DNA of 64,000 bases from positions 18,596 through 82,595 of the forward strand of contig CALBYK010000248.1 of assembly GCA_937889855.1 (NCBI GenBank). Direction: 5' to 3'. This stretch comes from an uncultured Prevotella sp. (lineage in GTDB: Bacteria > Bacteroidota > Bacteroidia > Bacteroidales > Bacteroidaceae). The notes beneath the pieces were generated by a model that had not been told where the DNA came from, searched no databases, and worked only from the letters and a program-made list of their open reading frames with translations. The position numbers were made by a program, and so were the translations under genes. Below are positions 1 through 8,299 of this stretch, piece by piece. How positions within the stretch are numbered: position 1 is the first letter of the stretch; each line of letters begins with the position of its first letter.

Positions 1-810
1 ATAATGTTTCTCGTTCTCAACACCTCTGGCCTGACTCTCATACCGGTATCCATAATGGTGTACCGCGCCCAGATGGGTGCCGCGCAGCCCACCGACATCT
101 TCGTGCCGATACTCCTCGCCACGTTCTTCTCCACCCTTGCCGGCATCATCATCACATCGCTCTACCAGCGCATAAACCTCCTCAACCGTACCATGCTTCT
201 TACGCTTGGCGGCATGTCGGCGGTGATAGCCGCCATCATATGGGGCTTCTCCCGGATGGACAAGGCTCAGATGAACGTCGTGAGCACGTCGGTTGCCAAC
301 ATCCTGCTGATGCTCATCATCATTGTCTTCATCGTTGCCGGGCTGAGGAAGAAGGTGAATGTGTATGACGCGTTCATCGAGGGCGCAAAGGAGGGCTTTT
401 CCACTGCTGTGCGCATCATACCTTATCTTGTCGCGATACTCGTGGGTATTGGTGTGTTCCGCGCTTCGGGAGCTATGGATATGCTCATCGACGGCATCAA
501 GTGGACTGTCGGCTCGCTTGGCGGCAACACCGACTTTGTCGGCGCGTTGCCCACGGCTCTGATGAAGCCTCTCTCGGGCAGCGGGGCAAGGGGCATGATG
601 GTTGACGCCATGACCACCTACGGAGCCGACTCGTTCGTGGGCCGCCTCTCGTGCGTGTTCCAAGGCTCCACCGACACCACGTTCTACATACTCGCTGTCT
701 ACTTCGGTTCCGTGGGCGTGCGGTACACGCGTCACGCTGTGGCATGCGGACTGCTCGCCGACCTGGCGGGAGTCGTGGCGGCAATAGCAATATGTTACAT
801 GTTTTTTTAA
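1..810 (+). CDS. Spore-maturation-like (SpmA/SpmB, nucleoside-recognition/Gate domain) membrane protein, 5' partial
   Basis: The reading frame is open from the window edge (codon 1 is ATA, then ATG), so the N-terminal part is missing. The visible 268 residues are strongly hydrophobic with about seven membrane segments. The second half matches the SpmB-like Gate (nucleoside-recognition) domain, including the Gly-rich stretch PLSGSGARG and the segment FQGSTDTTFYILAVY. In Bacteroidota SpmA and SpmB are usually fused in one protein of roughly 400 residues, so about a third is likely outside the window. The name comes from Bacillus; this organism is not expected to sporulate, and the transported substrate is unknown. 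The flippase gene starts 6 bases after the stop, which suggests one transcript. Confidence 0.8.
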   Translation: MMFLVLNTSGLTLIPVSIMVYRAQMGAAQPTDIFVPILLATFFSTLAGIIITSLYQRINLLNRTMLLTLGGMSAVIAAIIWGFSRMDKAQMNVVSTSVANILLMLIIIVFIVAGLRKKVNVYDAFIEGAKEGFSTAVRIIPYLVAILVGIGVFRASGAMDMLIDGIKWTVGSLGGNTDFVGALPTALMKPLSGSGARGMMVDAMTTYGADSFVGRLSCVFQGSTDTTFYILAVYFGSVGVRYTRHAVACGLLADLAGVVAAIAICYMFF

Positions 811-816
811 GAATAT

Positions 817-2304
817 ATGGCAAATCTGAAAAGTTTGGCAAAAGACACTGCCATCTACGGTCTGAGCAGTATAGCCGGCCGTTTCATCAACTACCTGCTC
901 GTGCCCATACAGACCACGGCGTTCGCCGCGAGCGGCGGACAGTATGGCGTAGTGACCAACATTTACGCCTATACGGCGCTGCTTCTCGTAATCCTTACAT
1001 ACGGCATGGAGACTACCTTCTTCCGCTATGTCAACAAGACGGAGGAGAACCCGCAGACGGTCTATTCAACCGTGCTCATCAGCGTAGGCTCGACGGCGGC
1101 GCTGTTCGTGGCGCTCGTGTTCGCGTTCCTGCCGCAGATAGCGACGTTCATGAAGTATCCCGACCATGAGTCGTGGGTGGCTGTGATGTTCCTCTGCGTG
1201 GCGATAGACGCCTTCAAGTGCATACCATTCGCTTATCTGCGCTACCAGAAGAAAGCGCTGAAGTTCGCCTGCCTGCAGCTGGTGAACATCATTCTCAACA
1301 TCGTGCTCAACCTGCTCTACCTCATTGTGCTTCCGGCTCTGAGGCTTAACCCCTTCGGACTTTACGACGAGCACTTCACAGTTGACGTTGGCATGGTGTT
1401 CTACATCAACCTCATATGCACCGCTGTCGTGCTGCTGTGCTTCTGGCGCGAGCTGACGGGATTCCGCTGGCGTTTCGACGTGAAACTGTGGAGGCGCATG
1501 CTGCGCTACGCCATGCCGCTGCTGGTGCTCGGCATTGCCGGAATATTGAACCAGACGCTCGACAAGATAATCTTCCCCTATCTATACGACGGAGCCGACG
1601 AGAAGACACAGCTCGGCATCTACGGTGCCGCCACCAAGGTGGCGATGATTATGGCTATGATAACCCAGGCGTTCCGCTACGCCTACGAGCCGTTCGTCTT
1701 CGGCAAGGCGAAGGACAAGGACAACCGCGACACCTACGCCAAGGCTATGAAGTATTTTATCATCTTTACGCTTCTGGCGTTCCTCGTCGTCATTGCCTAT
1801 CTCGACGTGTTGCGCTTCATCATTCCTAACAAAAGCTATTGGCCCGGTCTGCGCGTCGTGCCTATCGTGATGGCAGCCGAGATAATGATGGGTATATACT
1901 TCAACCTCTCGTTCTGGTACAAGCTCATCGACAAGACCATCTACGGCGCGTGGTTCTCTGCCGCCGGATGTCTGGTGCTCGTTCTGGTGAACGTGCTGTT
2001 CGTGCCTAAGTTCAGCTACATGGCTTGCGCGTGGGGCGGCGTGGCTGGCTACGGCACGGCAATGGTGCTGTCGTACATCATCGGACAGAAGAAATATCCT
2101 ATCGACTATCCGCTGAAGTCCATCTTCGTGTATGTGGCGATAGTCGCCGTATTCTACGTGCTGATGAACCTCGCCAACGAGCATCTGTCCAAGCTCTGGG
2201 CTTTGGCTGCCAATACGGTGCTGGTGATAGCTTTCATAGGACATATCGTATACCACGACCTGCCGCTCAAAGGACTGCCCGTAGTGGGCAAATACTTCCG
2301 GTAG
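817..2304 (+). CDS. MOP-superfamily polysaccharide flippase (Wzx/MATE-like)
   Basis: A 495-residue inner-membrane protein with 12-14 predicted helices, the usual size and hydropathy for O-antigen or polysaccharide flippases of the MOP superfamily. The N-terminus, with DTAIYGLSS and a Gly/Arg-containing first helix, and the charged loop KAKDKDNRDTYAKAMKYF fit the Polysacc_synt family. It probably flips lipid-linked glycans across the inner membrane. The exact substrate cannot be read, and no glycosyltransferases are adjacent. It starts 6 bases after the Spm-like gene. A long inverted repeat lies just after its stop codon. Confidence 0.8.
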   Translation: MANLKSLAKDTAIYGLSSIAGRFINYLLVPIQTTAFAASGGQYGVVTNIYAYTALLLVILTYGMETTFFRYVNKTEENPQTVYSTVLISVGSTAALFVALVFAFLPQIATFMKYPDHESWVAVMFLCVAIDAFKCIPFAYLRYQKKALKFACLQLVNIILNIVLNLLYLIVLPALRLNPFGLYDEHFTVDVGMVFYINLICTAVVLLCFWRELTGFRWRFDVKLWRRMLRYAMPLLVLGIAGILNQTLDKIIFPYLYDGADEKTQLGIYGAATKVAMIMAMITQAFRYAYEPFVFGKAKDKDNRDTYAKAMKYFIIFTLLAFLVVIAYLDVLRFIIPNKSYWPGLRVVPIVMAAEIMMGIYFNLSFWYKLIDKTIYGAWFSAAGCLVLVLVNVLFVPKFSYMACAWGGVAGYGTAMVLSYIIGQKKYPIDYPLKSIFVYVAIVAVFYVLMNLANEHLSKLWALAANTVLVIAFIGHIVYHDLPLKGLPVVGKYFR

Positions 2305-2307
2305 GTG

Positions 2308-2405
2308 TAGGAGGTACGGTCTCCGAGCCGTACCACAGAGCATACAGACAATATTATATATCGTGATTTATATAGCGTGGTACGGTTCGGAGACCGTACC
2401 TCCTA
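2308..2405. repeat. Long imperfect inverted repeat (hairpin family R2)
   Basis: Two 29-base arms (2308-2336 and 2377-2405) are complementary with a single mismatch and are separated by about 40 AT-rich bases. The arm core reads GGTCTCCGAGCCGTACC. It begins right after the flippase stop codon and ends about 25 bases before the next start. Similar but shorter hairpins lie at 4550-4579 and 49155-49185. It could act as a terminator, an RNA-stability element or a mobile palindromic repeat. No transposase is nearby. Confidence 0.75.
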
Positions 2406-2430
2406 AGAAAAGACCAACAACAATAAGAAT

Positions 2431-4545
2431 ATGAAAAAGAAAAACCTATTCCTCGCGGCTACGCTGATGCTTTCGTCAGCCGCCGCTCATGCCGACGAAG
2501 GCATGTGGACGCTCTACAACCTGCCTCAGGCGGTGTATGAACAGATGAAGAGCTACGGTTTCTCGGCTCCATACGAGAAACTCTACCAGGCAGACGATGC
2601 CATTATGAAATCAGTAGTGAACTTCTCGGGCTATTGCTCCGGTGTCGTGGTGTCGCCCGACGGACTCGTGCTCACCAACCACCACTGTGGTTTTGAGGCC
2701 ATCCGCTCCCATTCCACCGTTGAGCACGACTATATGCTCAATGGCTTCTACGCCAAGACCTATGCCGACGAGCTGCCCAACAAGGACATGTTCGTCAGCT
2801 TCATGGTGGAGCAGAAGGACATCACTCCCGAGCTGGAGAAGCGCGGCTTCAAGGAGATGACGGGTGAGCAGCGCGCGAAGCTCCTCAACGAGGTGGAGAA
2901 CGAGATGATAAAGGAAGTGCACGCCAAGGACCCGTCGCTTGAACTCGAGATAAAGCCGTTCTACGAAGGCAACAAGTATTTCGCCACAACCTACCGCACG
3001 TTCAACGACCTGCGCCTCGTGTTCACCATCCCGAAGTCGATGGGCAAGTTTGGCGGCGAGACCGACAACTGGATGTGGCCGCGCCAGACCTGCGACTACT
3101 CCGTGTTCCGCATCTATGCCGACCCGAAGACCAACGGTCCGGCTGCCTACTCGAAGGACAACGTGCCCTATCATCCGAAGCACTGGACCAAGGTGTCGAT
3201 GGACGGCTACAAGCAGGGCGACTTCGCCATGACAATAGGCTATCCAGGCTCCACCGAGCGCTATCTGTCAAGCTACGGCATACGCGAGATGCGCGACGCC
3301 GAGAACGCTCCACGCGCCCAGATACGCGGCGTGAAGCAGGACGTGATGATCAAGCACATGCGCGCCGACGAGGCTGTGCGCATCAAGTATGACTCGAAGT
3401 ACGCGCAGAGTTCAAACTACTGGAAGAATTCGCTCGGTATGAACAAGTGCATCGACTCCGTGGGCATCATCCGCCAGAAGGCCGACTTTGAGGACCGCAT
3501 CATGGAATACCAGAAGTGGACGGGCTACCTCAAGGGCAAGCTCGACTTCGACAAGATGGCGCGGCTCTACCAGAAGCGTTTCGACGTGGATAAGGAGAAC
3601 ACAGCATGGCGCGAGTCGTTCCAGCGCACAAGCGAGTTCAACACACGTGCCATAACACTCGCCAACATGGTGAAGGGCAACACTACCAAGGGCAAGAAGA
3701 CCTACACCTTCGACGACAACAGCGCCGAGTGGGACGAGGCTCTCGACAAGGACGTGCAGGCTACGCTCATCGACAACTTCCGCCAGTATCTCCCCGCCGA
3801 CCGTCTGCCGGAGTTCTACAAGACCATAGAGAAGAAGTTCGGAGGCGACGCGCACAAGTATGTCGACTGGCTCTACTCTACATCTGTGCTGATGAAGTCG
3901 GGCAAGAAGATTACCCTCAGCGACAAGGCTCTAAAGAACGACCCGGGCTACCAGTATGGCAAACAGCTTATAGCCATCCGCGAGGCAGAACTGCCTGTAT
4001 TTCGCGAGGTGGGCGACTCCATCAACGAGCAGGAGCGCTATCTCTGCGACGCCAAGGTGCGCTATGAGCAGGAACTGCCCCACTACAGCGACGCCAACTT
4101 CACCATGCGCCTCTCCTACGGACAGGTGGGCGGCTATATGCTCGGCGGCGAGCCTTCGGGCTACTACACCGATGCTGCCTCCATCGTGCGCAAGATGGAG
4201 TCGGGCGAGAAAGGCACCATCGACTACCAGGCCGAGCCTGTGATGAAGCAGCTCCTCTCAGCCAACGATTTCGGCAAGTACACCGACAAGACCAGCGGCA
4301 AGATGCAACTCTGCTTCCTCACCAACAACGACATCACGGGCGGCAACTCCGGCTCGCCGATGTTCGACGGCAAGGGCAACCTCATCGGACTCGCCTTCGA
4401 CGGCAACTGGGACTCGCTCTCGAGCGACATCTGGTTTGACAAGAAGCTGGCGCGCTGCATCGGCGTCGACATCCGCTACGTCATCTATCTGATGGACAAG
4501 TGGGGACACGCCGACCGCCTGCTCAAGGAAATGGGTGTAGAATAA
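2431..4545 (+). CDS. dpp7: S46 family dipeptidyl-peptidase, DPP7 type
   Basis: A secreted or periplasmic serine exopeptidase of 704 residues with a cleavable signal peptide (MKKKNLFLAATLML...AHA). S46 enzymes release dipeptides from the N-terminus of oligopeptides, which asaccharolytic and mixed-feeding Bacteroidota import. The trypsin-like triad is readable: His85 in NHHC, Asp222 in TCDYSVF and Ser640 in GGNSGSP. Position 658, in the segment FDGNW, is Gly. In the family, Gly here goes with DPP7 (hydrophobic P1), while Arg at the equivalent position goes with DPP11 (Asp/Glu P1). The length equals that of characterised DPP7 enzymes (about 710). A protease of family S41 follows 50 bases downstream, after a small hairpin. 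Confidence 0.93.
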   Translation: MKKKNLFLAATLMLSSAAAHADEGMWTLYNLPQAVYEQMKSYGFSAPYEKLYQADDAIMKSVVNFSGYCSGVVVSPDGLVLTNHHCGFEAIRSHSTVEHDYMLNGFYAKTYADELPNKDMFVSFMVEQKDITPELEKRGFKEMTGEQRAKLLNEVENEMIKEVHAKDPSLELEIKPFYEGNKYFATTYRTFNDLRLVFTIPKSMGKFGGETDNWMWPRQTCDYSVFRIYADPKTNGPAAYSKDNVPYHPKHWTKVSMDGYKQGDFAMTIGYPGSTERYLSSYGIREMRDAENAPRAQIRGVKQDVMIKHMRADEAVRIKYDSKYAQSSNYWKNSLGMNKCIDSVGIIRQKADFEDRIMEYQKWTGYLKGKLDFDKMARLYQKRFDVDKENTAWRESFQRTSEFNTRAITLANMVKGNTTKGKKTYTFDDNSAEWDEALDKDVQATLIDNFRQYLPADRLPEFYKTIEKKFGGDAHKYVDWLYSTSVLMKSGKKITLSDKALKNDPGYQYGKQLIAIREAELPVFREVGDSINEQERYLCDAKVRYEQELPHYSDANFTMRLSYGQVGGYMLGGEPSGYYTDAASIVRKMESGEKGTIDYQAEPVMKQLLSANDFGKYTDKTSGKMQLCFLTNNDITGGNSGSPMFDGKGNLIGLAFDGNWDSLSSDIWFDKKLARCIGVDIRYVIYLMDKWGHADRLLKEMGVE

Positions 4546-4549
4546 AATT

Positions 4550-4579
4550 GGAGGTGTCGAGCTTCCGCTCGGCACCTCC
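4550..4579. repeat. Short palindromic hairpin, possible terminator (R2-like)
   Basis: The arms are 13 bases (GGAGGTGTCGAGC and its complement, one mismatch) around a TTCC loop. It starts 4 bases after the dpp7 stop codon and ends 16 bases before the S41 protease start. No T-run follows, so read-through into the next gene is likely. It resembles the arms of the 2308-2405 repeat, which also begin with GGAGGT. Confidence 0.6.
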
Positions 4580-4595
4580 ATGATAACTATTACGT

Positions 4596-6266
4596 ATGAA
4601 AAAGATTCTTTTCTTTATATTCTCGGTCTTGGCATCGCTCTCCGCGACCGCCCAGAACACGAGCGACCATAACTTCAGCGTGGCGAAGAACCTCGACATA
4701 TTCAACGCCATCTACCGCAACCTCGACCTCATGTATGTCGACACGCTCGACGCCGACAAGGCGGTGGGCACCGCCATACGCGCCATGCTCGGCTCGCTCG
4801 ACCCCTACACCGAGTATTATCCCGAGGACAAGGCCGGCGAGTACAAGCAGATGCTCACGGGCAAGTATGCCGGCATAGGCTCCATCATCAGCTACAGCTT
4901 CACGCGCAAGCGCGTCGTCATCAACGAGCCTTACGAGGGCATGCCGGCAGCCGAGGCTGGACTGAAGAAGGGCGACATCATCCTCAGTATAGACGGCGAG
5001 TCGATGGAGGGCAAGACCACGTCGTATGTCAGCGACCACCTGCGCGGCGATGCCGGCACGACAATGGTGCTCAAGATTGAGCGTCCGTCGACGGGCAAGA
5101 AGATGACGCTCAAGGTGCAGCGGCGCGCCATACAGATGCCTTATCTTCCTTACTACGGACTCCAGGCCGACGGCATTGGCTACATCAACTACAACCAGTT
5201 TGTGGAAGGCAGCGCCAAGGACGTGCGGCGCGCCTTTCTCGACATGCGCGGCAAGGGCATGAACGGACTTGTGCTTGACTTGCGAGGCAACGGCGGTGGC
5301 TCTGTGTCGGAGGCGGTGCAGATACTCAACATGTTCCTGCCTAAGGGCAAGCAGCTGCTCGAGATGCGCGGCAAGGTGAAGAACTCTAACCAGAAATACT
5401 TCACCACCGTGGAGCCTATCGACACCGTGATGCCCATCGTGGTGCTCGTCAACGACGGCACGGCAAGCGCGAGCGAGATAACGAGCGGAGCGCTGCAGGA
5501 CTACGACCGAGCCGTGATTCTCGGCACGCGCACCTATGGCAAGGGACTTGTGCAGGTGCCTAACGTGCCGCTGCCCTACAACGGCAAGCTCAAGCTCACT
5601 ACTGCCAAGTACTACATCCCCTCGGGACGCTGCATCCAGGCACGGCGCTACAAGCACACCGACAACGGATATGTGGCACAGGAGGTGCCCGACTCGCTTA
5701 CGCATGAGTTCCGCACTGCCGCAGGACGCATCGTGCGCGATGGCGGTGGCATCAAGCCGGATGTAGAGGTGAAGCCCGACTCGCTGCCAAACATAGCCTT
5801 CTATCTCTCGCGTGTGGACACTACGGACATCTTGCTCAACTATGAGATTGACTATATCGCCAAGCATCCAACGGTGGCAAAGCCGTCGGAGTTTGAATTG
5901 TCTGACGGTGAATATGAAGAGTTTAAGAAACTGGTGATAAAGAGCGGGTTTACATACGACCAGGTGAGCGAGAAGTATCTTAAGGACCTTGAGCAACTCG
6001 CGCGTTTCGAGGGCTACTACGATGACGCAAAGGACGAGTTTGAGGCTCTTTCCAAGAAACTCAAACACAACATCGCCAAGGACCTCGACTACCCGGTCAA
6101 CAAGAAGAGCATAAAGGAATTGATTGCCTCCGACCTCATGTCGGCTTACTATTTTGAGAGGGGAACCATAGAAAATGGACTGCGGTCGGACAAGCAGATG
6201 ACGGAGGCTGTGAGGCTCCTGAAGAATAAGGACGAGTATAGACGGCTGCTCAAACCGAATCTTTGA
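4596..6266 (+). CDS. S41 family C-terminal processing peptidase
   Basis: An exported serine protease of 556 residues with the signal peptide MKKILFFIFSVLASLSATAQ. Domain order: N-terminal helical region with the YTEYYPED segment, PDZ domain (about residues 85-170, GIGSIISYS through LKKGDIILSIDG), then the S41 catalytic core with the LRGNGGG loop. The Ser-Lys-Gln catalytic set can be placed at Ser291 (in NDGTASASE), Lys316 and Gln320 (TYGKGLVQ). The Ser-Lys spacing of 25 equals that of characterised CtpA/CtpB enzymes. A helical tail of about 150 residues follows the core. The likely role is processing or degradation of periplasmic proteins. It lies downstream of dpp7, and a strong terminator hairpin follows. 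Confidence 0.92.
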   Translation: MKKILFFIFSVLASLSATAQNTSDHNFSVAKNLDIFNAIYRNLDLMYVDTLDADKAVGTAIRAMLGSLDPYTEYYPEDKAGEYKQMLTGKYAGIGSIISYSFTRKRVVINEPYEGMPAAEAGLKKGDIILSIDGESMEGKTTSYVSDHLRGDAGTTMVLKIERPSTGKKMTLKVQRRAIQMPYLPYYGLQADGIGYINYNQFVEGSAKDVRRAFLDMRGKGMNGLVLDLRGNGGGSVSEAVQILNMFLPKGKQLLEMRGKVKNSNQKYFTTVEPIDTVMPIVVLVNDGTASASEITSGALQDYDRAVILGTRTYGKGLVQVPNVPLPYNGKLKLTTAKYYIPSGRCIQARRYKHTDNGYVAQEVPDSLTHEFRTAAGRIVRDGGGIKPDVEVKPDSLPNIAFYLSRVDTTDILLNYEIDYIAKHPTVAKPSEFELSDGEYEEFKKLVIKSGFTYDQVSEKYLKDLEQLARFEGYYDDAKDEFEALSKKLKHNIAKDLDYPVNKKSIKELIASDLMSAYYFERGTIENGLRSDKQMTEAVRLLKNKDEYRRLLKPNL

Positions 6267-6295
6267 GGCATTAGGGACATGCTTCTGATGAGATA

Positions 6296-6354
6296 TACAA
6301 AAGAGACTGAGCGAAGTGAAAATGTCATTTTCACTTCGCTCAGTCTCTTTTGTA
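6296..6354 (+). terminator. Perfect 28-bp stem-loop terminator after the S41 protease
   Basis: The arms 6296-6323 and 6327-6354 are perfectly complementary over 28 bases around a 3-base loop, 30 bases after the S41 stop codon. The right arm ends in TCTTTTGTA. The symmetry lets it also work for transcription from the right. Confidence 0.85.
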
Positions 6355-6390
6355 TTAAGTAGTTGTGCAAAATAATCATTACCATACAAT

Positions 6391-6461
6391 GGTAACATTG
6401 TTTCCAGGCTTCGGTAACATTGTTACCAGGGCTTTGTAATGCTATTACAAAGCCTTGGTAA
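6391..6461. repeat. 22-bp tandem repeat array (GGTAAC family), three units plus a partial unit
   Basis: Units lie at 6391-6412, 6413-6434 and 6435-6456, followed by GGTAA. Each is exactly 22 bases and diverged from its neighbour. The core is the near palindrome GGTAACATTGTTACC followed by AGGCTT. The array lies between the S41 terminator and the end of a small membrane-protein gene. The same family occurs in opposite orientation at 29903-29984. Confidence 0.75.
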
Positions 6462-6471
6462 GTGGTGGCAA

Positions 6472-6834
6472 TCACAATACATGGAAGCTATCCATGAAAT
6501 AGTAGAACACATAAACAACCACTATGCCGAATAATATCCTTGATGCCCCGACAAACGATTTTCTGTCACCAAGTCTGTAATTCTTGTATAGTATGAGCAT
6601 ACTTACTATGGCTGCCAGCAATGCCGACACATTCGAAAGAATGCTCATTGACAAATGATTGCCTATTATGCTAAGAATCATTATCCAAAACAACAATGCT
6701 GTTACCTCAAGCTCTATCCTCTGCAGCTTTATAGGCAATGTCAAATTCTCATATTCTTCTTTGTATATATTATAGCAGCTGGCTGCCGTAAAAATAGTAC
6801 ACAGAGTGACAACGATGTAAAACATGTAATCCAT
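6472..6834 (-). CDS. Small four-helix membrane protein of unknown function
   Basis: 120 residues with four likely membrane segments (about residues 3-20, 44-62, 65-83 and 97-115) separated by short charged loops such as NIYKEEYENL and KNYRLGDRKS. No family is recognised. It starts 24 bases after the stop of the upstream lipoprotein gene, on the same strand, so it is probably the last gene of a three-gene unit. It is AT-rich like the rest of the 6.4-10 kb block. Confidence 0.6.
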   Translation of the reverse strand: MDYMFYIVVTLCTIFTAASCYNIYKEEYENLTLPIKLQRIELEVTALLFWIMILSIIGNHLSMSILSNVSALLAAIVSMLILYKNYRLGDRKSFVGASRILFGIVVVYVFYYFMDSFHVL

Positions 6835-6858
6835 AACTTTAACTTTATTATTATATTA

Positions 6859-7623
6859 TTATTTTAAACATTCCTGATAGCTGCTGTAAGCATCATTGCG
6901 ACAATTCTCAAGTTCAAGAACAGCATAGCAATAAGAGGCATAAGTCACTGCCAGCGCAACTCCTGACGGAGAAGCAGCAATTCCCCCAACGGTCGTTAAG
7001 GCAACTGTAATGTAAAAGCTCTGCTGGCAATTGTTAAGACGTCTTATATAGCTTTTCTTACAAGCCTCTGGAGAATTTGCCACTGTCTTGTTGGGATTAA
7101 GACTCGCGTCCACAACATCTGTAAACTCCCTTGACAACTTCAAGTTGGCTTGAAGGGTCTTGTCTGAATTACTCATATTGATTCCCGTCGAAATATTGTC
7201 AGAGAAATTGTATGGCTGTGCATTCAGATTTGCCCTAACGATATTCTCGACTTCAGGGGAAAAGTTTCTATTTACAAATGCGAGCAGGCTATCAGCATCC
7301 ATTGACATTATTTCAAGTTCCTCCTTTGAGGGATTCTCTTTTATCCGCAACTTCACCTCTGGGTGCGCCTTGTAAAATGCTTTTGATGTAGAGTCTAGTT
7401 TTTCAGCCATGGCAACCAAATCATCATACGTCAAGTTGCCATCCGCTCTTGTATGTCCAATGCCATTGATTATGGACTCTTGTGATGCGACATAAAGGTT
7501 CAAGTCTCTGTCAAAGTTTCTCTCTCTTTGCGTGTTATCAGCAGTCTGCTCATTATTGCAGCTCGTAAGGCCAACAATAAATGACAACACACAAAAAACT
7601 AATACATAATAGTTTCTTTTCAT
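6859..7623 (-). CDS. Lipoprotein of unknown function with a Gly-rich hydrophobic C-terminal region
   Basis: 254 residues with a type II signal peptide ending in the lipobox LTSC (Cys22 would be lipidated). The middle is polar and helical. The last 70 residues contain a hydrophobic Gly-containing segment (TVGGIAASPSGVALAV) flanked by five cysteines (CKKSY, NNCQQ, SYCYA, ENCRN, QECLK). A hydrophobic hairpin stabilised by disulphides is a reasonable inference. No named family is recognised. It is the middle gene of a three-gene unit, 22 bases after the DUF1573-like gene. The unit is divergent from a TPR/HTH regulator. The same lipoprotein-regulator layout recurs at 22.6-25.5 kb. Confidence 0.65.
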   Translation of the reverse strand: MKRNYYVLVFCVLSFIVGLTSCNNEQTADNTQRERNFDRDLNLYVASQESIINGIGHTRADGNLTYDDLVAMAEKLDSTSKAFYKAHPEVKLRIKENPSKEELEIMSMDADSLLAFVNRNFSPEVENIVRANLNAQPYNFSDNISTGINMSNSDKTLQANLKLSREFTDVVDASLNPNKTVANSPEACKKSYIRRLNNCQQSFYITVALTTVGGIAASPSGVALAVTYASYCYAVLELENCRNDAYSSYQECLK

Positions 7624-7645
7624 AAATTTAAGTTTTTAATGTTTT

Positions 7646-8116
7646 TTATTTATTACATCTTTTTCCTATCACTTCAAGGACAATCGGTTTCAGGCCATGA
7701 AAATACACCAATGCAGTGTTTGAGAAAAATATCCTCTCACGTGGTATACTTATGCTAAGCGTTATGGAATCTTTATAAGATTTTCTTATGGCATATTTGG
7801 GATATTTTACTTTCGTGCATCCACAATGCGTTTTAACAGTATCTATTGACAATATCTTTTTTGTGCTGTTCTGAAATGGAAAAGAAATTTCTAAGTTTTT
7901 TGACTTCTCAGATATTAGACAGCACCTTTTTCTGAATTTAAACAATTCTGCTCCATCATTTCTCTGGATTTCATCATTGCTAACATTTATATTATTAGTT
8001 CCCGTACCACTACATCCTTGCACAATAATTGCCAGCAGCAATAGCAGACAAATCCTTATCAATAAGTATTTGCCAAGTTTGCAATAAGTCATAAATGTAA
8101 TATTTCTATTTGTCAT
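7646..8116 (-). CDS. DUF1573-like lipoprotein
   Basis: 156 residues; a hydrophobic leader ends in a lipobox (IVQGC), predicting a lipid-anchored envelope protein. Residues about 75-150 carry the DUF1573 signature: a beta strand with FPFQNSTKK, then the motif HCGCTKVKYPK, then SITLSIS. DUF1573 proteins are Ig-like periplasmic proteins common in Bacteroidota and have no defined reaction. An internal ATG eight codons in (MTYCKLGK) is an alternative start. It is the first gene after the promoter at 8139-8146 and is followed by the lipoprotein and membrane-protein genes. Confidence 0.65.
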   Translation of the reverse strand: MTNRNITFMTYCKLGKYLLIRICLLLLLAIIVQGCSGTGTNNINVSNDEIQRNDGAELFKFRKRCCLISEKSKNLEISFPFQNSTKKILSIDTVKTHCGCTKVKYPKYAIRKSYKDSITLSISIPRERIFFSNTALVYFHGLKPIVLEVIGKRCNK

Positions 8117-8138
8117 ATCTGAAAATTATTATTTTTTG

Positions 8139-8146
8139 CAAAATTA
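8139..8146 (-). promoter_or_regulatory. -7 element (TAATTTTG) for the DUF1573/lipoprotein unit
   Basis: Matches the Bacteroidota consensus TAnnTTTG on the minus strand, 22 bases upstream of the ATG at 8116. No convincing -33 TTTG is seen at the expected distance. Confidence 0.5.
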
Positions 8147-8177
8147 CAGTGAATCATACTAAAAGCATAATTATAAT

Positions 8178-8202
8178 TGTTTCATTATGTGTTTTTGAAA
8201 CA
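8178..8202. promoter_or_regulatory. Inverted repeat TGTTTCA-N11-TGAAACA between divergent promoters
   Basis: Perfect 7-base arms lie between the promoters of the lipoprotein unit (-) and the regulator gene (+). A similar inverted repeat (TGGAAC...GTTCCA) sits in the same relative place in the paralogous cassette at 23692-23718. A candidate operator for the adjacent HTH regulator. Confidence 0.4.
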
Positions 8203-8263
8203 AAATGAGACAAATACACTTAAATACTGCGGCACAAACATGTAAAAAATGATTGCTTTTTCT

Positions 8264-8271
8264 TATCTTTG
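8264..8271 (+). promoter_or_regulatory. -7 element (TATCTTTG) for the TPR/HTH regulator
   Basis: Exact TAnnTTTG match, 28 bases upstream of the ATG at 8300. No clear -33 element at 19-21 bases. Confidence 0.5.
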
Positions 8272-8299
8272 CATCTAATGATTACAAATAAGCAACAAA

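Noticed and set aside
4590..6398. 602-codon ORF on the minus strand opposite the S41 protease
   Set aside because: It reads the reverse of a clear protease gene, is Leu/His/Arg-rich with no domain, and results from the GC-rich third positions of the real gene.
6391..6461. CRISPR array
   Set aside because: Repeats are contiguous 22-base units with no spacers, the units diverge from each other, and no cas gene is present.
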